64,000 nucleotides of DNA from contig NZ_CP096889.1 in NCBI RefSeq assembly GCF_004124315.2, positions 2,463,001 through 2,527,000 on the forward strand, in the 5' to 3' direction. Position numbers and translations under genes: made by a program. The DNA is from Bacillus cabrialesii. GTDB taxonomy: Bacteria > Bacillota > Bacilli > Bacillales > Bacillaceae. This document shows positions 50,060 through 59,337 of the stretch, in pieces (within the stretch, counting starts at the first letter, position 1; each line of letters opens with the position of its first letter). The notes beneath the pieces are model-generated. The model was not told the DNA's origin and ran no database searches. It saw only the letters and a list, made by a program, of their open reading frames with translations.

Positions 50060-50791
50060 ATGTTTTCACCGCAGCAGCCGATGAGAAATTATCCGCAGCC
50101 CGGACCGCCCCGCCCCATGCCAAATCAGCGAATGATGGGCATAAGACCGCCTAATATGCGGAGACCTTCATTTGGACCGCAGCAGCAAGGTTTCCAGCAA
50201 ACCGGACAATTCCTTCCTCAGGCAAATGCCGGAGCGAGAAATGGCGCGGGCGGGGGCTTAAAAGGAATGCTGTCCAAGTTCTTACCCGGCGGAGGAGGCG
50301 CGGGCGGCGCCGGAGCTCCAGGAGCAGGCGCAGCAGCGAGCGGAGGAGCAGGTCTGCAAAGTCTGCAAGGCATTCAAAATATCGCCAATCCTGCATCTTT
50401 ATCAAGTATGCTTGGGAATGTGCAAAAAGTGCTTGGCATGGCGCAGCAAGTCACCCCCATGATCCAGCAGTACGGTCCATTAGTCCGCAATCTGCCGGCA
50501 ATGATGAAGCTGTACAGCCAATTAAGCAAAAGTGATGATGCAGAGAGCAGTGAGGAAAATGAAAATCAAACAGAGTCAGAAGAAACCTCAGAAACAGAGA
50601 ACGATGCTGAAGCAAAAACCTCAGAAGGAAACAAAAAATCAAATCCAAAAAGTTCTTCTCTGCCCGAGAAATCAAAAACATCTGACAGTAAAGAACAAAA
50701 GTCAAAAACAACTGCCCCTAAAAAAAATGAAGCTGCCTCTTCTTCTCGGAAAAGAACATCAGGCAGTTCAAAGCCGAGATTATATATTTAA
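50060..50791 (+). CDS. yqfQ: YqfQ/VrrA-type low-complexity protein
   Basis: This 243-residue protein has a Pro/Gln-rich N-terminus (MFSPQQPMRNYPQPGPPRPM), a Gly/Ala-rich middle (about residues 60-105), a helical core (PASLSSMLGNVQKVLGMAQQ) and a Glu/Lys/Ser-rich tail. It resembles YqfQ/VrrA-like proteins of Bacillus. The function is unknown. It starts after GAAAGGAGGTACAAGT. Confidence 0.87.
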   Translation: MFSPQQPMRNYPQPGPPRPMPNQRMMGIRPPNMRRPSFGPQQQGFQQTGQFLPQANAGARNGAGGGLKGMLSKFLPGGGGAGGAGAPGAGAAASGGAGLQSLQGIQNIANPASLSSMLGNVQKVLGMAQQVTPMIQQYGPLVRNLPAMMKLYSQLSKSDDAESSEENENQTESEETSETENDAEAKTSEGNKKSNPKSSSLPEKSKTSDSKEQKSKTTAPKKNEAASSSRKRTSGSSKPRLYI

Positions 50792-50797
50792 CATTCT

Positions 50798-50826
50798 TTG
50801 ATATCTGAAGTGAGATTGGCTATAAT
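50798..50826 (+). promoter_or_regulatory. SigA promoter of ispH
   Basis: TTGATA (50798-50803), a 17-bp spacer and TATAAT (50821-50826) form a strong SigA promoter 87 bp upstream of ispH. The spacer contains one arm of an inverted repeat described in the findings. Confidence 0.8.
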
Positions 50827-50850
50827 GAGATCAGAAGAATGCAAGAATAG

Positions 50851-50872
50851 AGCCGTTTGATTACGGCTTTTT
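50851..50872 (+). terminator. Terminator-like hairpin between the ispH promoter and ispH
   Basis: AGCCGT (50851-50856) pairs with ACGGCT (50863-50868), followed by TTTTTAT. It lies about 20 nt downstream of the expected transcription start and 40 bp before the ispH start codon. It may terminate yqfQ or attenuate ispH. Confidence 0.55.
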
Positions 50873-50913
50873 ATATTGCCTTTACTCACTTCAGTATTGG
50901 AGGACAACCGAAA

Positions 50914-51858
50914 ATGGACGTAATTAAAATTTCGCCGCGCGGTTATTGCTATGGCGTTGTTGATGCTATGGTCATTGCCAAAAACGCGTCACTAGATAAA
51001 AGCTTGCCAAGACCCATCTATATACTAGGGATGATTGTTCATAATAAACACGTTACTGATGCGTTTGAAGAGGAAGGAATCTTTACTTTGGACGGCACTA
51101 ACCGTCTGGACATCCTAAAGCAAGTTGAAAAAGGAACTGTCATTTTCACTGCTCACGGTGTTTCTCCCGAAGTCAGAAGAATCGCCGAAGAAAAAGGATT
51201 AGTCGCAATTGATGCTACATGTCCGGATGTAACAAAAACTCATAATTTAATTCTAGAGATGAAAGAAAAAGGATATCACGTGATCTATATCGGCAAAAAA
51301 GGGCATCCAGAGCCTGAAGGAGCCGTTGGGGTAGCACCAGAGATCGTTCACTTAGTTGAAACAGAAGAAGATGTGAAAAACCTTGATATCCAAGCAAAGA
51401 AATTAATCGTGACCAATCAAACAACAATGTCTCAATGGGATGTTCACGACATCATGGAGCTTGTCAAAGAAAAATATCCTCATGTCGAATATCACCAAGA
51501 GATTTGCCTGGCTACTCAGGTGCGGCAGGAGGCTGTATCAGAACAGGCGAAAAAAGCGGACTTAACAATCGTTGTCGGCGACCCGAAAAGCAACAATTCA
51601 AATCGGCTCGCTCAAGTGTCAGAGGAAATAGCCGGCACAAAAGCATACCGAATCGGCGACCTAAGTGAATTGAAGCTTGAATGGCTGAAAGGCGTGAATA
51701 CCGTTGCGGTTACTGCGGGAGCTTCAACACCTACCCCAATCACGAAAGAAGTCATTCGCTTTTTGGAGCAGTATGATCATGAAGATTCATCAACTTGGAC
51801 AACCGAACACAATGTACCGCTCAAAAAAATACTCCCGAAAGTAAAAGCAAAAAACTGA
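50914..51858 (+). CDS. ispH: 4-hydroxy-3-methylbut-2-enyl diphosphate reductase
   Basis: IspH (314 residues) is the last MEP-pathway enzyme, making IPP and DMAPP from HMBPP. The three [4Fe-4S] cysteines appear to be Cys12 (GYCYG), Cys103 (DATCPD) and Cys198 (QEICLATQ). The start ATG 50914 follows TATTGGAGGACAACC; the upstream frame to 50857 runs through the leader. Together with ispG, this window holds two MEP genes. Confidence 0.96.
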   Translation: MDVIKISPRGYCYGVVDAMVIAKNASLDKSLPRPIYILGMIVHNKHVTDAFEEEGIFTLDGTNRLDILKQVEKGTVIFTAHGVSPEVRRIAEEKGLVAIDATCPDVTKTHNLILEMKEKGYHVIYIGKKGHPEPEGAVGVAPEIVHLVETEEDVKNLDIQAKKLIVTNQTTMSQWDVHDIMELVKEKYPHVEYHQEICLATQVRQEAVSEQAKKADLTIVVGDPKSNNSNRLAQVSEEIAGTKAYRIGDLSELKLEWLKGVNTVAVTAGASTPTPITKEVIRFLEQYDHEDSSTWTTEHNVPLKKILPKVKAKN

Positions 51859-51882
51859 GGCTGTAAAAGCCTCAGTTTTTTT
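51850..51882. terminator. Bidirectional terminator between ispH and yqfO
   Basis: AAAAACTGAGGCT (from 51850) pairs with AGCCTCAGTTTTT, with A and T runs outside. It overlaps both gene ends. Confidence 0.88.
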
Positions 51883-53002
51883 ATAGAAATATAAATGGAT
51901 TAGTATCTGTTTCAGAAACAAAGATATTTATATCAAGCTTTTTATCTTTGCACATTGACGTCAGTTTTCTCGTGACGCCTTCTTTCATGATTTTTTCCGC
52001 GTAATGGCCCGGATCAACAACATTCAGGCCAAGCATCATTGCATCATGGGCCACGTGGAAGTATAAATCTCCTGTGACGTAAACATCGGCGCCCTTACGT
52101 TTTGCATGATGAATATACTTATTTCCGTCTCCGCCTAGAACAGCTACTTTTTTCACCATGCTGTCAGCCTCACCCACCATTCTGACACCATTGACGTCAA
52201 GTTTGTCTTTCACAAATAAAGCGAATTCCTTGAGCGTCATCTCATTTTTAAGGGTTCCGACACGGCCGAGCCCTTTTTCTGCAGGAGACTGTTCGACAGG
52301 ATAGATGTCGTAAGCGACTTCTTCGTATGGATGGCTTTTTATCATTGCTCTTATCACAGCTTTTTCGATGCTTTTAGGAAACACAGTCTCAAGCCTTACT
52401 TCATGAACAAGCTCAAGCTCCCCCACTTCACCGATAAATGGCTTGGCGCCGTCCAATGGCTTAAAGCTGCCGATTCCCTCAGATGAAAATGCGCAATGGC
52501 TGTATTCGCCGATATGGCCGGCTCCCGCATTTCCGAGCGCGGCTCTGACCTGCTCCTCATATTCCTTCGGTACGTATACTGCCAGTTTTTTCAGAGGATC
52601 AGTATACGTAGGCGCCAGCACCTCCGTCTCACTCAGCTCTAATGCCTCAGCAAGCAAATCATTCACGCCGCCTTCCGCAACGTCTAAATTTGTATGAGCT
52701 GCATAAACAGCGATATCATGCTTCAAACACTTTTCAATTAACCTTCCGGCAGGCTGGTCTGTTGCAATATGCTTTAACGGTCTGAAAATAGGAGGATGAT
52801 GTGCAATAATCAAATCAACCTCTTTTTCAATCGCTTCATCGACAACGCTCTCCAACACATCAAGGGTAACCATCACATTTTTAATTGGTTTGTTTAAGGT
52901 GCCGATTTGCAGGCCGATTTTATCACCTTCAACCGCATAGGCTTTCGGGGAAAATTGTTCAAACAGTTGGATGATCTGCTGCCCATTTACGCTTTTAGCC
53001 AT
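51881..53002 (-). CDS. yqfO: Nif3/GTP cyclohydrolase I type 2 family protein
   Basis: YqfO (373 residues) is a Nif3-like two-domain protein with a dinuclear metal site: HHPPIFRPLKH (about residues 64-74), AAHTNLD (about 100-106) and DPGHYAEK near the C-terminus. A PII/CutA-like domain is inserted in the middle. The cellular role of Nif3 proteins is unsettled. ATG 53002 (MAKSVNGQQ) is preferred to 53008. It overlaps trmK by 8 bp. Confidence 0.92.
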   Translation of the reverse strand: MAKSVNGQQIIQLFEQFSPKAYAVEGDKIGLQIGTLNKPIKNVMVTLDVLESVVDEAIEKEVDLIIAHHPPIFRPLKHIATDQPAGRLIEKCLKHDIAVYAAHTNLDVAEGGVNDLLAEALELSETEVLAPTYTDPLKKLAVYVPKEYEEQVRAALGNAGAGHIGEYSHCAFSSEGIGSFKPLDGAKPFIGEVGELELVHEVRLETVFPKSIEKAVIRAMIKSHPYEEVAYDIYPVEQSPAEKGLGRVGTLKNEMTLKEFALFVKDKLDVNGVRMVGEADSMVKKVAVLGGDGNKYIHHAKRKGADVYVTGDLYFHVAHDAMMLGLNVVDPGHYAEKIMKEGVTRKLTSMCKDKKLDINIFVSETDTNPFIFL

Positions 53003-53711
53003 GATCAATAACCTCCTTCAGCAGTTCCATTCGATCGGCAAGCTCCTTTAATTTCTGTTTATTTTGCTCTGTACTTGCAGCTTGGCTGATCTGTTCATGA
53101 ATGTTTTGTGTATGCTTAAGCTCTTGTGTCCATTTTTTTAAGAAGACTTTATTCTTTTCTTTTGCCAAGAATGGGCCGACTAGCATTCCGGCAGCTAACG
53201 AAATACCGGCATATGCCGCATCTCTGTCTCCCGCTTCAGCCACAAGCACCTCATAGCACTTTCCATCTTCTTCAAGGATCACCTCATCTATCAGCGCATA
53301 TCCTTCTTTATAAAGCCACTCTCTGATATGAACAGCATGAATATTCGGCTGTAGAATAAGTCGTTCCTTCCCCGTTAATTTGTCTTTACCCGCTTCTAAA
53401 ATATGAGCAATCAAAGATCCGCCCATTCCGGCAATCGTAATGGCATCGGCTTCACCTTTTTTAATGACTTCCAGGCCGTCCCCCTGCCTTACGGAAATTC
53501 GCGAGCTTAAGCCTGATTTTTCAACCTGCCGCTTGGCAGACAAAAACGGGCCGTCTGTTATTTCTCCGGCAATTGCACCGCTAGCTTTATGATTCAGCAC
53601 CACATAACAAGGAAGGTAAGCGTGGTCAGATCCGATATCGGCCATCACCGCTCCATTCGGTATGTACTCCGCTACTGTTTGCAATCTTTTAGATAATTTT
53701 AATTCGTTCAC
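52995..53711 (-). CDS. trmK: tRNA (adenine22-N1)-methyltransferase TrmK
   Basis: TrmK (YqfN, 238 residues) methylates A22 of tRNA with SAM. The Rossmann motif is AVMADIGSDHAYLP (about residues 20-33), and the catalytic region TIAGMGGSL is followed by a C-terminal coiled coil. The start is GTG 53711. It lies in tandem with yqfO; genes for cccA and sigA follow further upstream. Confidence 0.93.
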   Translation of the reverse strand: MNELKLSKRLQTVAEYIPNGAVMADIGSDHAYLPCYVVLNHKASGAIAGEITDGPFLSAKRQVEKSGLSSRISVRQGDGLEVIKKGEADAITIAGMGGSLIAHILEAGKDKLTGKERLILQPNIHAVHIREWLYKEGYALIDEVILEEDGKCYEVLVAEAGDRDAAYAGISLAAGMLVGPFLAKEKNKVFLKKWTQELKHTQNIHEQISQAASTEQNKQKLKELADRMELLKEVIDHG

Positions 53712-53839
53712 TTGTCATCACAACTTTTCTCAATCATTTTTTCCTTTTCTATCATATAAAAAATCAGCCCGGAATCCAAGCTGAGCGAATGATTTTCAGT
53801 TTATTTCTTTTGAAGACGGCTCGACACACCGTAGACAAA

Positions 53840-53872
53840 AATAAAAGGCTGTCGAGAACATCTCGGCGGCCT
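53840..53872 (-). terminator. Probable terminator of cccA
   Basis: In the minus direction AGGCCGCCGAGA-TGT-TCTCGACAGCCT forms an imperfect stem followed by TTTATTTTTG. It lies 30 bp after the cccA stop. Confidence 0.6.
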
Positions 53873-53901
53873 GAGAACGTATAAGGAGAAAAACAGATCT
53901 T

Positions 53902-54264
53902 TTATTTAATTTTTGATACCCACTCTGCCATATCATCCAGTTTATCGGCAGGAACAAGACCAGCAGGCATTCCATTACCGCCTTGTTCAATCTTTGTTTT
54001 AATTTCAGCGACATCTTTCTTATCCCCTACACCTTTTAAGCTCGGACCGGAAACACCTTCATAATTTTCACCGTGGCACGTGATGCAGTTTGCCTTGTAA
54101 ATATCCTCCGGTGAAGCGTTTGCATCTTCCTTTTCAGCAGATTTGCTTTCTCCGCCGCTTGCAATCTCCCGGGAGTCATCAAGCCCCTTTACTGATAAAA
54201 AGAAAGTCAGACCAATTCCTAAAACAGCGATCAATAAAAATGGAATAAGCGGGTTCCATTTCAT
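53902..54264 (-). CDS. cccA: Cytochrome c-550
   Basis: CccA (120 residues) is a membrane-anchored monohaem cytochrome c. The N-terminal anchor helix (about residues 5-24) is followed by an acidic linker and a haem domain with Cys60-x-x-Cys63-His64 (CITCH). Met in GNGMPAGL is the axial ligand. It is a stand-alone gene with its own promoter and a cre-like site. Confidence 0.95.
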   Translation of the reverse strand: MKWNPLIPFLLIAVLGIGLTFFLSVKGLDDSREIASGGESKSAEKEDANASPEDIYKANCITCHGENYEGVSGPSLKGVGDKKDVAEIKTKIEQGGNGMPAGLVPADKLDDMAEWVSKIK

Positions 54265-54423
54265 TTCCCTTCCCCCTTTTTGATCCTTACCCCTATGTAA
54301 ACACTTCTAATTCTAACTTATTTTAACAAAAAGTAAATGGATTGCTGCACAAAAGTTTTTTATTCACACTTTATACAAAATTCAATAGAAACATGCCTAT
54401 TTCTCTGATATCCTTTTTATTCT

Positions 54424-54452
54424 ATTGTATAATGTATTGTATACGCTTACAA
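54424..54452 (-). promoter_or_regulatory. Promoter of cccA with overlapping cre-like site
   Basis: On the minus strand TTGTAA (54452-54447), a 17-bp spacer and TACAAT (54429-54424) form a promoter. TGTAAGCGTATACA at 54451-54438 matches the CcpA cre consensus at all but one position and lies over the -35 and spacer. Carbon catabolite repression of cccA is known in B. subtilis. This and the sigA terminator account for the 328-bp gap between cccA and sigA. Confidence 0.65.
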
Positions 54453-54556
54453 TAGAAAATATGGAATCATCTTTTGAATTTTTTTACCGTAATGTTCATT
54501 TGCAAATGACATCATTTTTCAGTAAAATAAAGGCATATTATCCATATATCTTATTA

Positions 54557-54590
54557 AAAAAAGAAGAACGGATCTGCAAGACCCGTTCCA
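54557..54590 (-). terminator. Terminator of sigA
   Basis: In the minus direction AACGGGTCTTGCAGATCCGTT forms a stem followed by CTTCTTTTTTT, just after the sigA stop. It ends the sigA transcript before cccA. Confidence 0.85.
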
Positions 54591-54592
54591 TC

Positions 54593-55708
54593 TTATTCGA
54601 GGAAATCTTTCAAACGTTTACTTCTGCTAGGATGTCTTAGTTTCCGCAACGCTTTAGCTTCGATTTGTCGAATACGCTCTCTCGTTACTCCAAATACCTT
54701 GCCGACCTCTTCTAATGTTCTTGTACGGCCGTCATCAAGACCGAATCGAAGACGCAATACATTTTCTTCACGATCAGTTAACGTATCAAGTACATCTTCC
54801 AGCTGCTCTTTTAATAGCTCATATGCGGCGTGGTCTGAAGGTGAAGTGGCTTCTTGGTCTTCAATGAAATCACCAAGATGCGAGTCATCCTCTTCACCAA
54901 TCGGTGTTTCCAGCGATACCGGCTCTTGGGCAATTTTTAAGATTTCGCGTACTTTTTCAGGTGTTAAATCCATATCTTCCGCAATTTCTTCAGGTGTTGG
55001 TTCTCTGCCTAAATCTTGCAGTAATTGACGCTGCACACGGATTAATTTATTAATGGTTTCAACCATATGAACGGGAATCCGGATCGTTCTCGCCTGATCG
55101 GCAATGGCGCGAGTAATCGCCTGTCTGATCCACCACGTAGCATACGTACTGAATTTATAACCTTTACGGTAATCAAATTTTTCAACGGCTTTCATCAGAC
55201 CCATGTTTCCTTCCTGGATCAGGTCAAGGAACAGCATTCCGCGTCCGACATACCGTTTTGCGATACTGACAACAAGCCGCAGGTTCGCTTCAGCCAATCT
55301 GCGTTTAGATTCTTCGTCACCTTCTTCAATCTTTTGAGCGTAGGCGATTTCTTCTTTTGCAGAAAGAAGGTTAACCCGGCCGATTTCCTTTAGATACATG
55401 CGAACTGGGTCATTGATTTTGACACCAGGCGGTACACTTAGGTCATTAAGGTCAAATTCTTCTTCGGCTTTGGCAAGCTGCTGAATATTAGGATCTTCTG
55501 TTTCTTCATTCTCACTAATTAATTCAACACCTTGTTCACCTAAAAATTCATAATACTCATCCATTTGGTCTGATTCAATTTCAAAGCTGGACATACGCTC
55601 GGCAATTTCTTCATATGTCAGAACGCCACGTTTTTTACCAGACTCTGTTAATTGCTCTTTTACTTGGTCGAATGTTAATTCTGTCTCGTGGGTTTGTTTA
55701 TCAGCCAT
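54593..55708 (-). CDS. sigA: Primary sigma factor SigA
   Basis: SigA (371 residues) is the housekeeping sigma-70 factor. Region 1.2/2 has [17 protein letters not shown], region 2.4 has [22 protein letters not shown], and region 4.2 has [23 protein letters not shown] 55708 ([11 protein letters not shown]) gives the accepted length; a longer frame runs into the dnaG-sigA interval. It lies 198 bp downstream of dnaG with no terminator visible between, so cotranscription is likely. Confidence 0.97.
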
Positions 55709-55906
55709 TATGGATCCCTCCTTCCAAAGCTTGCAACGAATTCTATAAGCGGTATGATTCTTATTCGGTCCATTCAGGCGTTTTCTATGTGAACTGCCTT
55801 TAACAATGTGCGAATAATGAAATGACAATTCATGATGAGGTCAAGCGATCTATTTGCTCCTCCGCAAGGAATCATTGCCAATACATGCTTCTCATCAGTT
55901 TTCCGG

Positions 55907-57718
55907 TTATTTTAAAGATCGGTTCAATGTAACGATTTCTTGAGCCAGAGAAGCGGCTCTTAAAAAATCTTTTTGTCTTTCGGCTTCGGCTCTTTCCGCC
56001 TCTTTTTCTTTTATCATTGACCAATTTCTTTGATTCAACACTTTTTTTACATAATCTGATAACTCGGCTTCGCTGAGCTCTTGATTAATTTGAAGCATTA
56101 ATATATCAGACAAGAGCTGGCTTATATGATCATCCGTCACCCTAGCCATCAGATGCTGAGGCGTAAGCTCGGCTCCCTCCTCATAAAAAGCGTAAAGATA
56201 GGCGGCTAGTGCACGGTGCTCATCAATATTAAATTGAAAGCCTACCCGGTCAATCACTTTTTTGATGACGCTACGATCACGAAGCATGTGGGCGAGCAAC
56301 AGCCTTTCTGCATTTTCATACGCCGGACGGAGACGTTTTTGCCTTGCTTTTGTCGTCAGATGCGCTCGCCGCGTTTTCGTTTCACCGCCACTGTCAGCAG
56401 GTTTGTTTTGCTTGCTGAAAACAGACAGCTGCTCAGTTAAAGACTCCTGAGAAAGCGAAAACTCTGAAGCAAGCTGTTTTACATAGACTTCCTGCTCAAG
56501 AGACCCTGAAAGCGTGCTGATTTCTTTCAGTACGTCTTTAATGTAAGCTAAGCGATCGCCTTCGTCGGACAGGTTCTTTCCTTTTCGGAAATATTGCATT
56601 TTAAACGCCATTACAGTAACACTGGCGTCGATAATGTCGTTTTTAAATTTTTCCCCGCCGAATTTTTTGATGTAATCGTCAGGGTCCAATCCGTCAGGAA
56701 TCATTGCAACTCTGACTTTACAGCCTTTATTTTGCAGAAGCTCAGAAGCTTTTAAGGTGGCTTCATAACCGGCTTTATCAGAGTCATAGCAAAGAATGAT
56801 TTCTTCGACATTTCTTCTCAGGATTTTGACATGATCATCTGTCAGAGATGTTCCCATCGTGGCTATGCTTTCTTTTACACCCGAGCTTACGGCCGATATG
56901 ACATCGGCAAATCCTTCAAATAAGACTGCTCTTTCCTGCTTTCTGATATGAAGGCGGGCCTTATAAAAATTGTAAAGCAGTTTGCTTTTATGAAAGAGCG
57001 GCGTTTCAGGACTGTTCATATACTTAGGCTGCTGACTGCCAAGAGCCCTGCCTGAGAAAGCAACAACCGCCCCGTGGTGATCATGGATCGGAAACATGAC
57101 GCGGTTTCTGAAACGGTCAAAATATCCGCTCCCGTCTTCCCTTCTGATCAGGAGACCCGCTTTTTCCATTTGCGCCTCACTAAAGCCCCTCTTCACGAGA
57201 AATTTCGTAATGAAGTCCCAAGAGTCAAGAGCATAGCCGATCTGAAATTCATCAATCAGCTCTTTCGTAAAGCCCCTGGAAAGCAGATAGTCCAGCGCTT
57301 CTTGACCTTCTTTTGTATTTATTAACAAATGATGGTAAAATTTCTTCAGGAGCTCATGAGCCTCAGCCATTTTTTGATCTCCAGAAGATTCTGGCCGGGC
57401 TCCGGAATGGACTGTTATATCATCTGGAAAATCAATTTGGTATTTGTCAGCAAGGTGAGAAACCGACTCGGCAAATGAATAGCCTTCCATCTGTCTTAAA
57501 AAAGAGAAAACATTGCCGCCCGCTCCGCAGCCAAAGCAATGAAAAATCTGTTTGTCGGGCGATACGGAAAACGAAGGTGTGCTTTCTCCATGAAAAGGAC
57601 AGAGTCCAAAGTAGTTTCGGCCTTGCTTCTTTAATTGAACATAATCACCTATGACTTCAACGATATCTGCCGACTTTTGCACCTGATCCACAATTTCATC
57701 TGGTATCCGATTTCCCAT
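55907..57718 (-). CDS. dnaG: DNA primase
   Basis: DnaG (603 residues) makes RNA primers for replication. The N-terminal zinc finger has CPFHGE and CFGCGAGG, and the Toprim core has AVLFEGFADVISA and LCYDSDKAGY. The C-terminal part (about 450-603) is the helicase-interacting domain. It lies 33 bp after yqxD and upstream of sigA. Confidence 0.96.
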   Translation of the reverse strand: MGNRIPDEIVDQVQKSADIVEVIGDYVQLKKQGRNYFGLCPFHGESTPSFSVSPDKQIFHCFGCGAGGNVFSFLRQMEGYSFAESVSHLADKYQIDFPDDITVHSGARPESSGDQKMAEAHELLKKFYHHLLINTKEGQEALDYLLSRGFTKELIDEFQIGYALDSWDFITKFLVKRGFSEAQMEKAGLLIRREDGSGYFDRFRNRVMFPIHDHHGAVVAFSGRALGSQQPKYMNSPETPLFHKSKLLYNFYKARLHIRKQERAVLFEGFADVISAVSSGVKESIATMGTSLTDDHVKILRRNVEEIILCYDSDKAGYEATLKASELLQNKGCKVRVAMIPDGLDPDDYIKKFGGEKFKNDIIDASVTVMAFKMQYFRKGKNLSDEGDRLAYIKDVLKEISTLSGSLEQEVYVKQLASEFSLSQESLTEQLSVFSKQNKPADSGGETKTRRAHLTTKARQKRLRPAYENAERLLLAHMLRDRSVIKKVIDRVGFQFNIDEHRALAAYLYAFYEEGAELTPQHLMARVTDDHISQLLSDILMLQINQELSEAELSDYVKKVLNQRNWSMIKEKEAERAEAERQKDFLRAASLAQEIVTLNRSLK

Positions 57719-57751
57719 CTTATAACACTCCGTCGTACATTATTCGATGTA

Positions 57752-58246
57752 TTAGTGCAAAATCCCTTCATCGTTCGACAGGATTTTTTGCAGCAGTGTA
57801 ATAAATCGTTCTCGATCTTCTTTATTCAATTTTTTAGGCCCTTTGGCGTATATGCCTTTTCTCCTTTGTTTACCGGAAAAATGACGGCTCTCGAGAGCAA
57901 AATCAATCGTGTCTTCATTATAGAGACGCCCTCTTTCCGACATGACGGAGACATTTCTGTTCAACAGCAGGGATGCTAATCCGATGTCCTGCGTCACAAC
58001 AATATCTCCCGGTTTCACGTGATTTGCAATATATAAATCAGCAGCTTCTTTATGAGGATCAACATACTTCCATTTTTCTTCCTTGCTTCTGGAAAGCTGA
58101 AAATGTTCAAATGAAGCGACAAAAAGAACTGAAACTTCATACTCGGATGCTGTTTGTAAAATTTCATCTTTTACCGGACAAGCATCAGCATCGACAAAAA
58201 TCGTCTTTTCTTGTTCGTTAAGAAGAGTAATTCTCCATCCCTCCAT
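57752..58246 (-). CDS. yqxD: YqxD, UPF0178 (YaiI/YqxD) family protein
   Basis: This protein of about 164 residues has FVDADACPVKDEIL at the start and VTQDIGLASLLLNR in the middle, typical of the UPF0178 family. ATG 58246 lies about 5 nt after AGGAG and gives a normal length; the long frame to 58351 is not convincing. The function is unproven. It is the first gene of the yqxD-dnaG-sigA cluster. Confidence 0.86.
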   Translation of the reverse strand: MEGWRITLLNEQEKTIFVDADACPVKDEILQTASEYEVSVLFVASFEHFQLSRSKEEKWKYVDPHKEAADLYIANHVKPGDIVVTQDIGLASLLLNRNVSVMSERGRLYNEDTIDFALESRHFSGKQRRKGIYAKGPKKLNKEDRERFITLLQKILSNDEGILH

Positions 58247-58477
58247 TAAACTCCTGCATAAAAGCAAGCAAAATCGCACATCCTTTATCATTGCGGATGT
58301 ATATGAATTTGTCGAAAAATTTCCGGGAGAAATTCTTGACATCTTACCCATAATAGTTTATTCGTATCACACGAACCTTAAACCTAAAATTAATCATTTT
58401 ATCACAATTTTTTATTATAATACAAACTTCACAAAGATGCTATTGTTTTTCATTATTCCCTTTTGGCATAGCCAAAA

Positions 58478-58499
58478 ACCCAGGATAGAGCATCCTGAG
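58478..58499 (-). terminator. Terminator of yqfL
   Basis: In the minus direction CAGGATGCTCTATCCTG is followed by GGTTTTTGG, directly next to the yqfL stop. The yqfL-yqxD gap of 253 bp holds this and, presumably, the yqxD promoter; no other structure is seen. Confidence 0.7.
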
Positions 58500-59312
58500 T
58501 TACATGTTTTTTGTTTTAAGATGATGGATAATATTCGCTGTTTCTTCAACCGCTTTATTTGAAACATCAACGACCTGGCACCCGATCCGGTCCACAATTT
58601 TTTCGAAATATTCCAGTTCCTCTTTGATTCTGTTGATATTTGCATAGATCGCTTTGTCATTAAGCCCAAGTGATTTTAGCCGTTCTTTTCTGATATGATT
58701 CAGTTTATCCGGACTGATCTTTAAGCCGATGCATTTTTTCGGATCAACGTTAAAGAGTTCTTCCGGCGGATCAACCTCCGGTACTATCGGAACATTGGCA
58801 ACCTTCAGGCGCTTGTGGGCGAGATATTGAGACAGCGGTGTTTTAGACGTTCTCGAGACGCCGATCAAAACGATATCAGCTTTTAAAATCCCTCTCGGAT
58901 CACGTCCATCATCGTATTTCACTGCAAACTCGATGGCCTCCACTTTTTTGAAATAGTCTTCATCAAGCTGGCGCACCCGCCCAGGTTCGTATTTCGCTGT
59001 TAAACCGTAGGCGGTTTCCATTTTATCGATTAACGGGCCGATAATATCATAATATAAAACATTTGCTTTATCCGCTTCGGCAATCAAATATTCCCTGATT
59101 TCCGGCACCACGAGTGTAAAACAAATAATGCCGCCGTCTGCCTTTGCAAGTGAAATCACTTCATTGATAGTGCCTATATCTTCAACATAAGGTATTCTTC
59201 TTACATGTGTATCATCCGCTGATCCGTTAAATTGGCTGAGCGCTGCTTTCACTACCAATTCAGCCGTTTCGCCGACGGAATCCGATACAACATAGATGAT
59301 GCGGTTACTCAT
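58500..59312 (-). CDS. yqfL: Pyruvate, phosphate dikinase regulatory-type protein
   Basis: YqfL (270 residues) belongs to the bifunctional kinase/pyrophosphorylase family (DUF299), known to act on PPDK or PEP synthase. The N-terminal YVVSDSVGETAELVVKAAL and the P-loop-like VLIGVSRTSKTPLS (about residues 147-160) are typical. In B. subtilis it has been linked with CcpN control of gluconeogenic genes. It lies 25 bp after ccpN. Confidence 0.92.
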   Translation of the reverse strand: MSNRIIYVVSDSVGETAELVVKAALSQFNGSADDTHVRRIPYVEDIGTINEVISLAKADGGIICFTLVVPEIREYLIAEADKANVLYYDIIGPLIDKMETAYGLTAKYEPGRVRQLDEDYFKKVEAIEFAVKYDDGRDPRGILKADIVLIGVSRTSKTPLSQYLAHKRLKVANVPIVPEVDPPEELFNVDPKKCIGLKISPDKLNHIRKERLKSLGLNDKAIYANINRIKEELEYFEKIVDRIGCQVVDVSNKAVEETANIIHHLKTKNM

Positions 59313-59337
59313 ATTATCCCCCCGTTAGTTTGCGATC

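Noticed and set aside
50240..50360. Gly/Ala-rich GGCGGAGGAG-type tract in yqfQ as a possible tandem repeat array
   Set aside because: The units vary in length and sequence. It is low-complexity coding sequence, not a defined repeat or CRISPR.
54425..54640. 71-codon plus-strand ORF between cccA and sigA
   Set aside because: It overlaps the cccA promoter, the cre-like site and the sigA terminator, and its product is low in recognisable features.
57313..57654. 113-codon plus-strand ORF inside dnaG
   Set aside because: It lies wholly antisense to the conserved dnaG, lacks a convincing ribosome-binding site and shows no recognisable motif. Antisense ORFs are common in this coding density.
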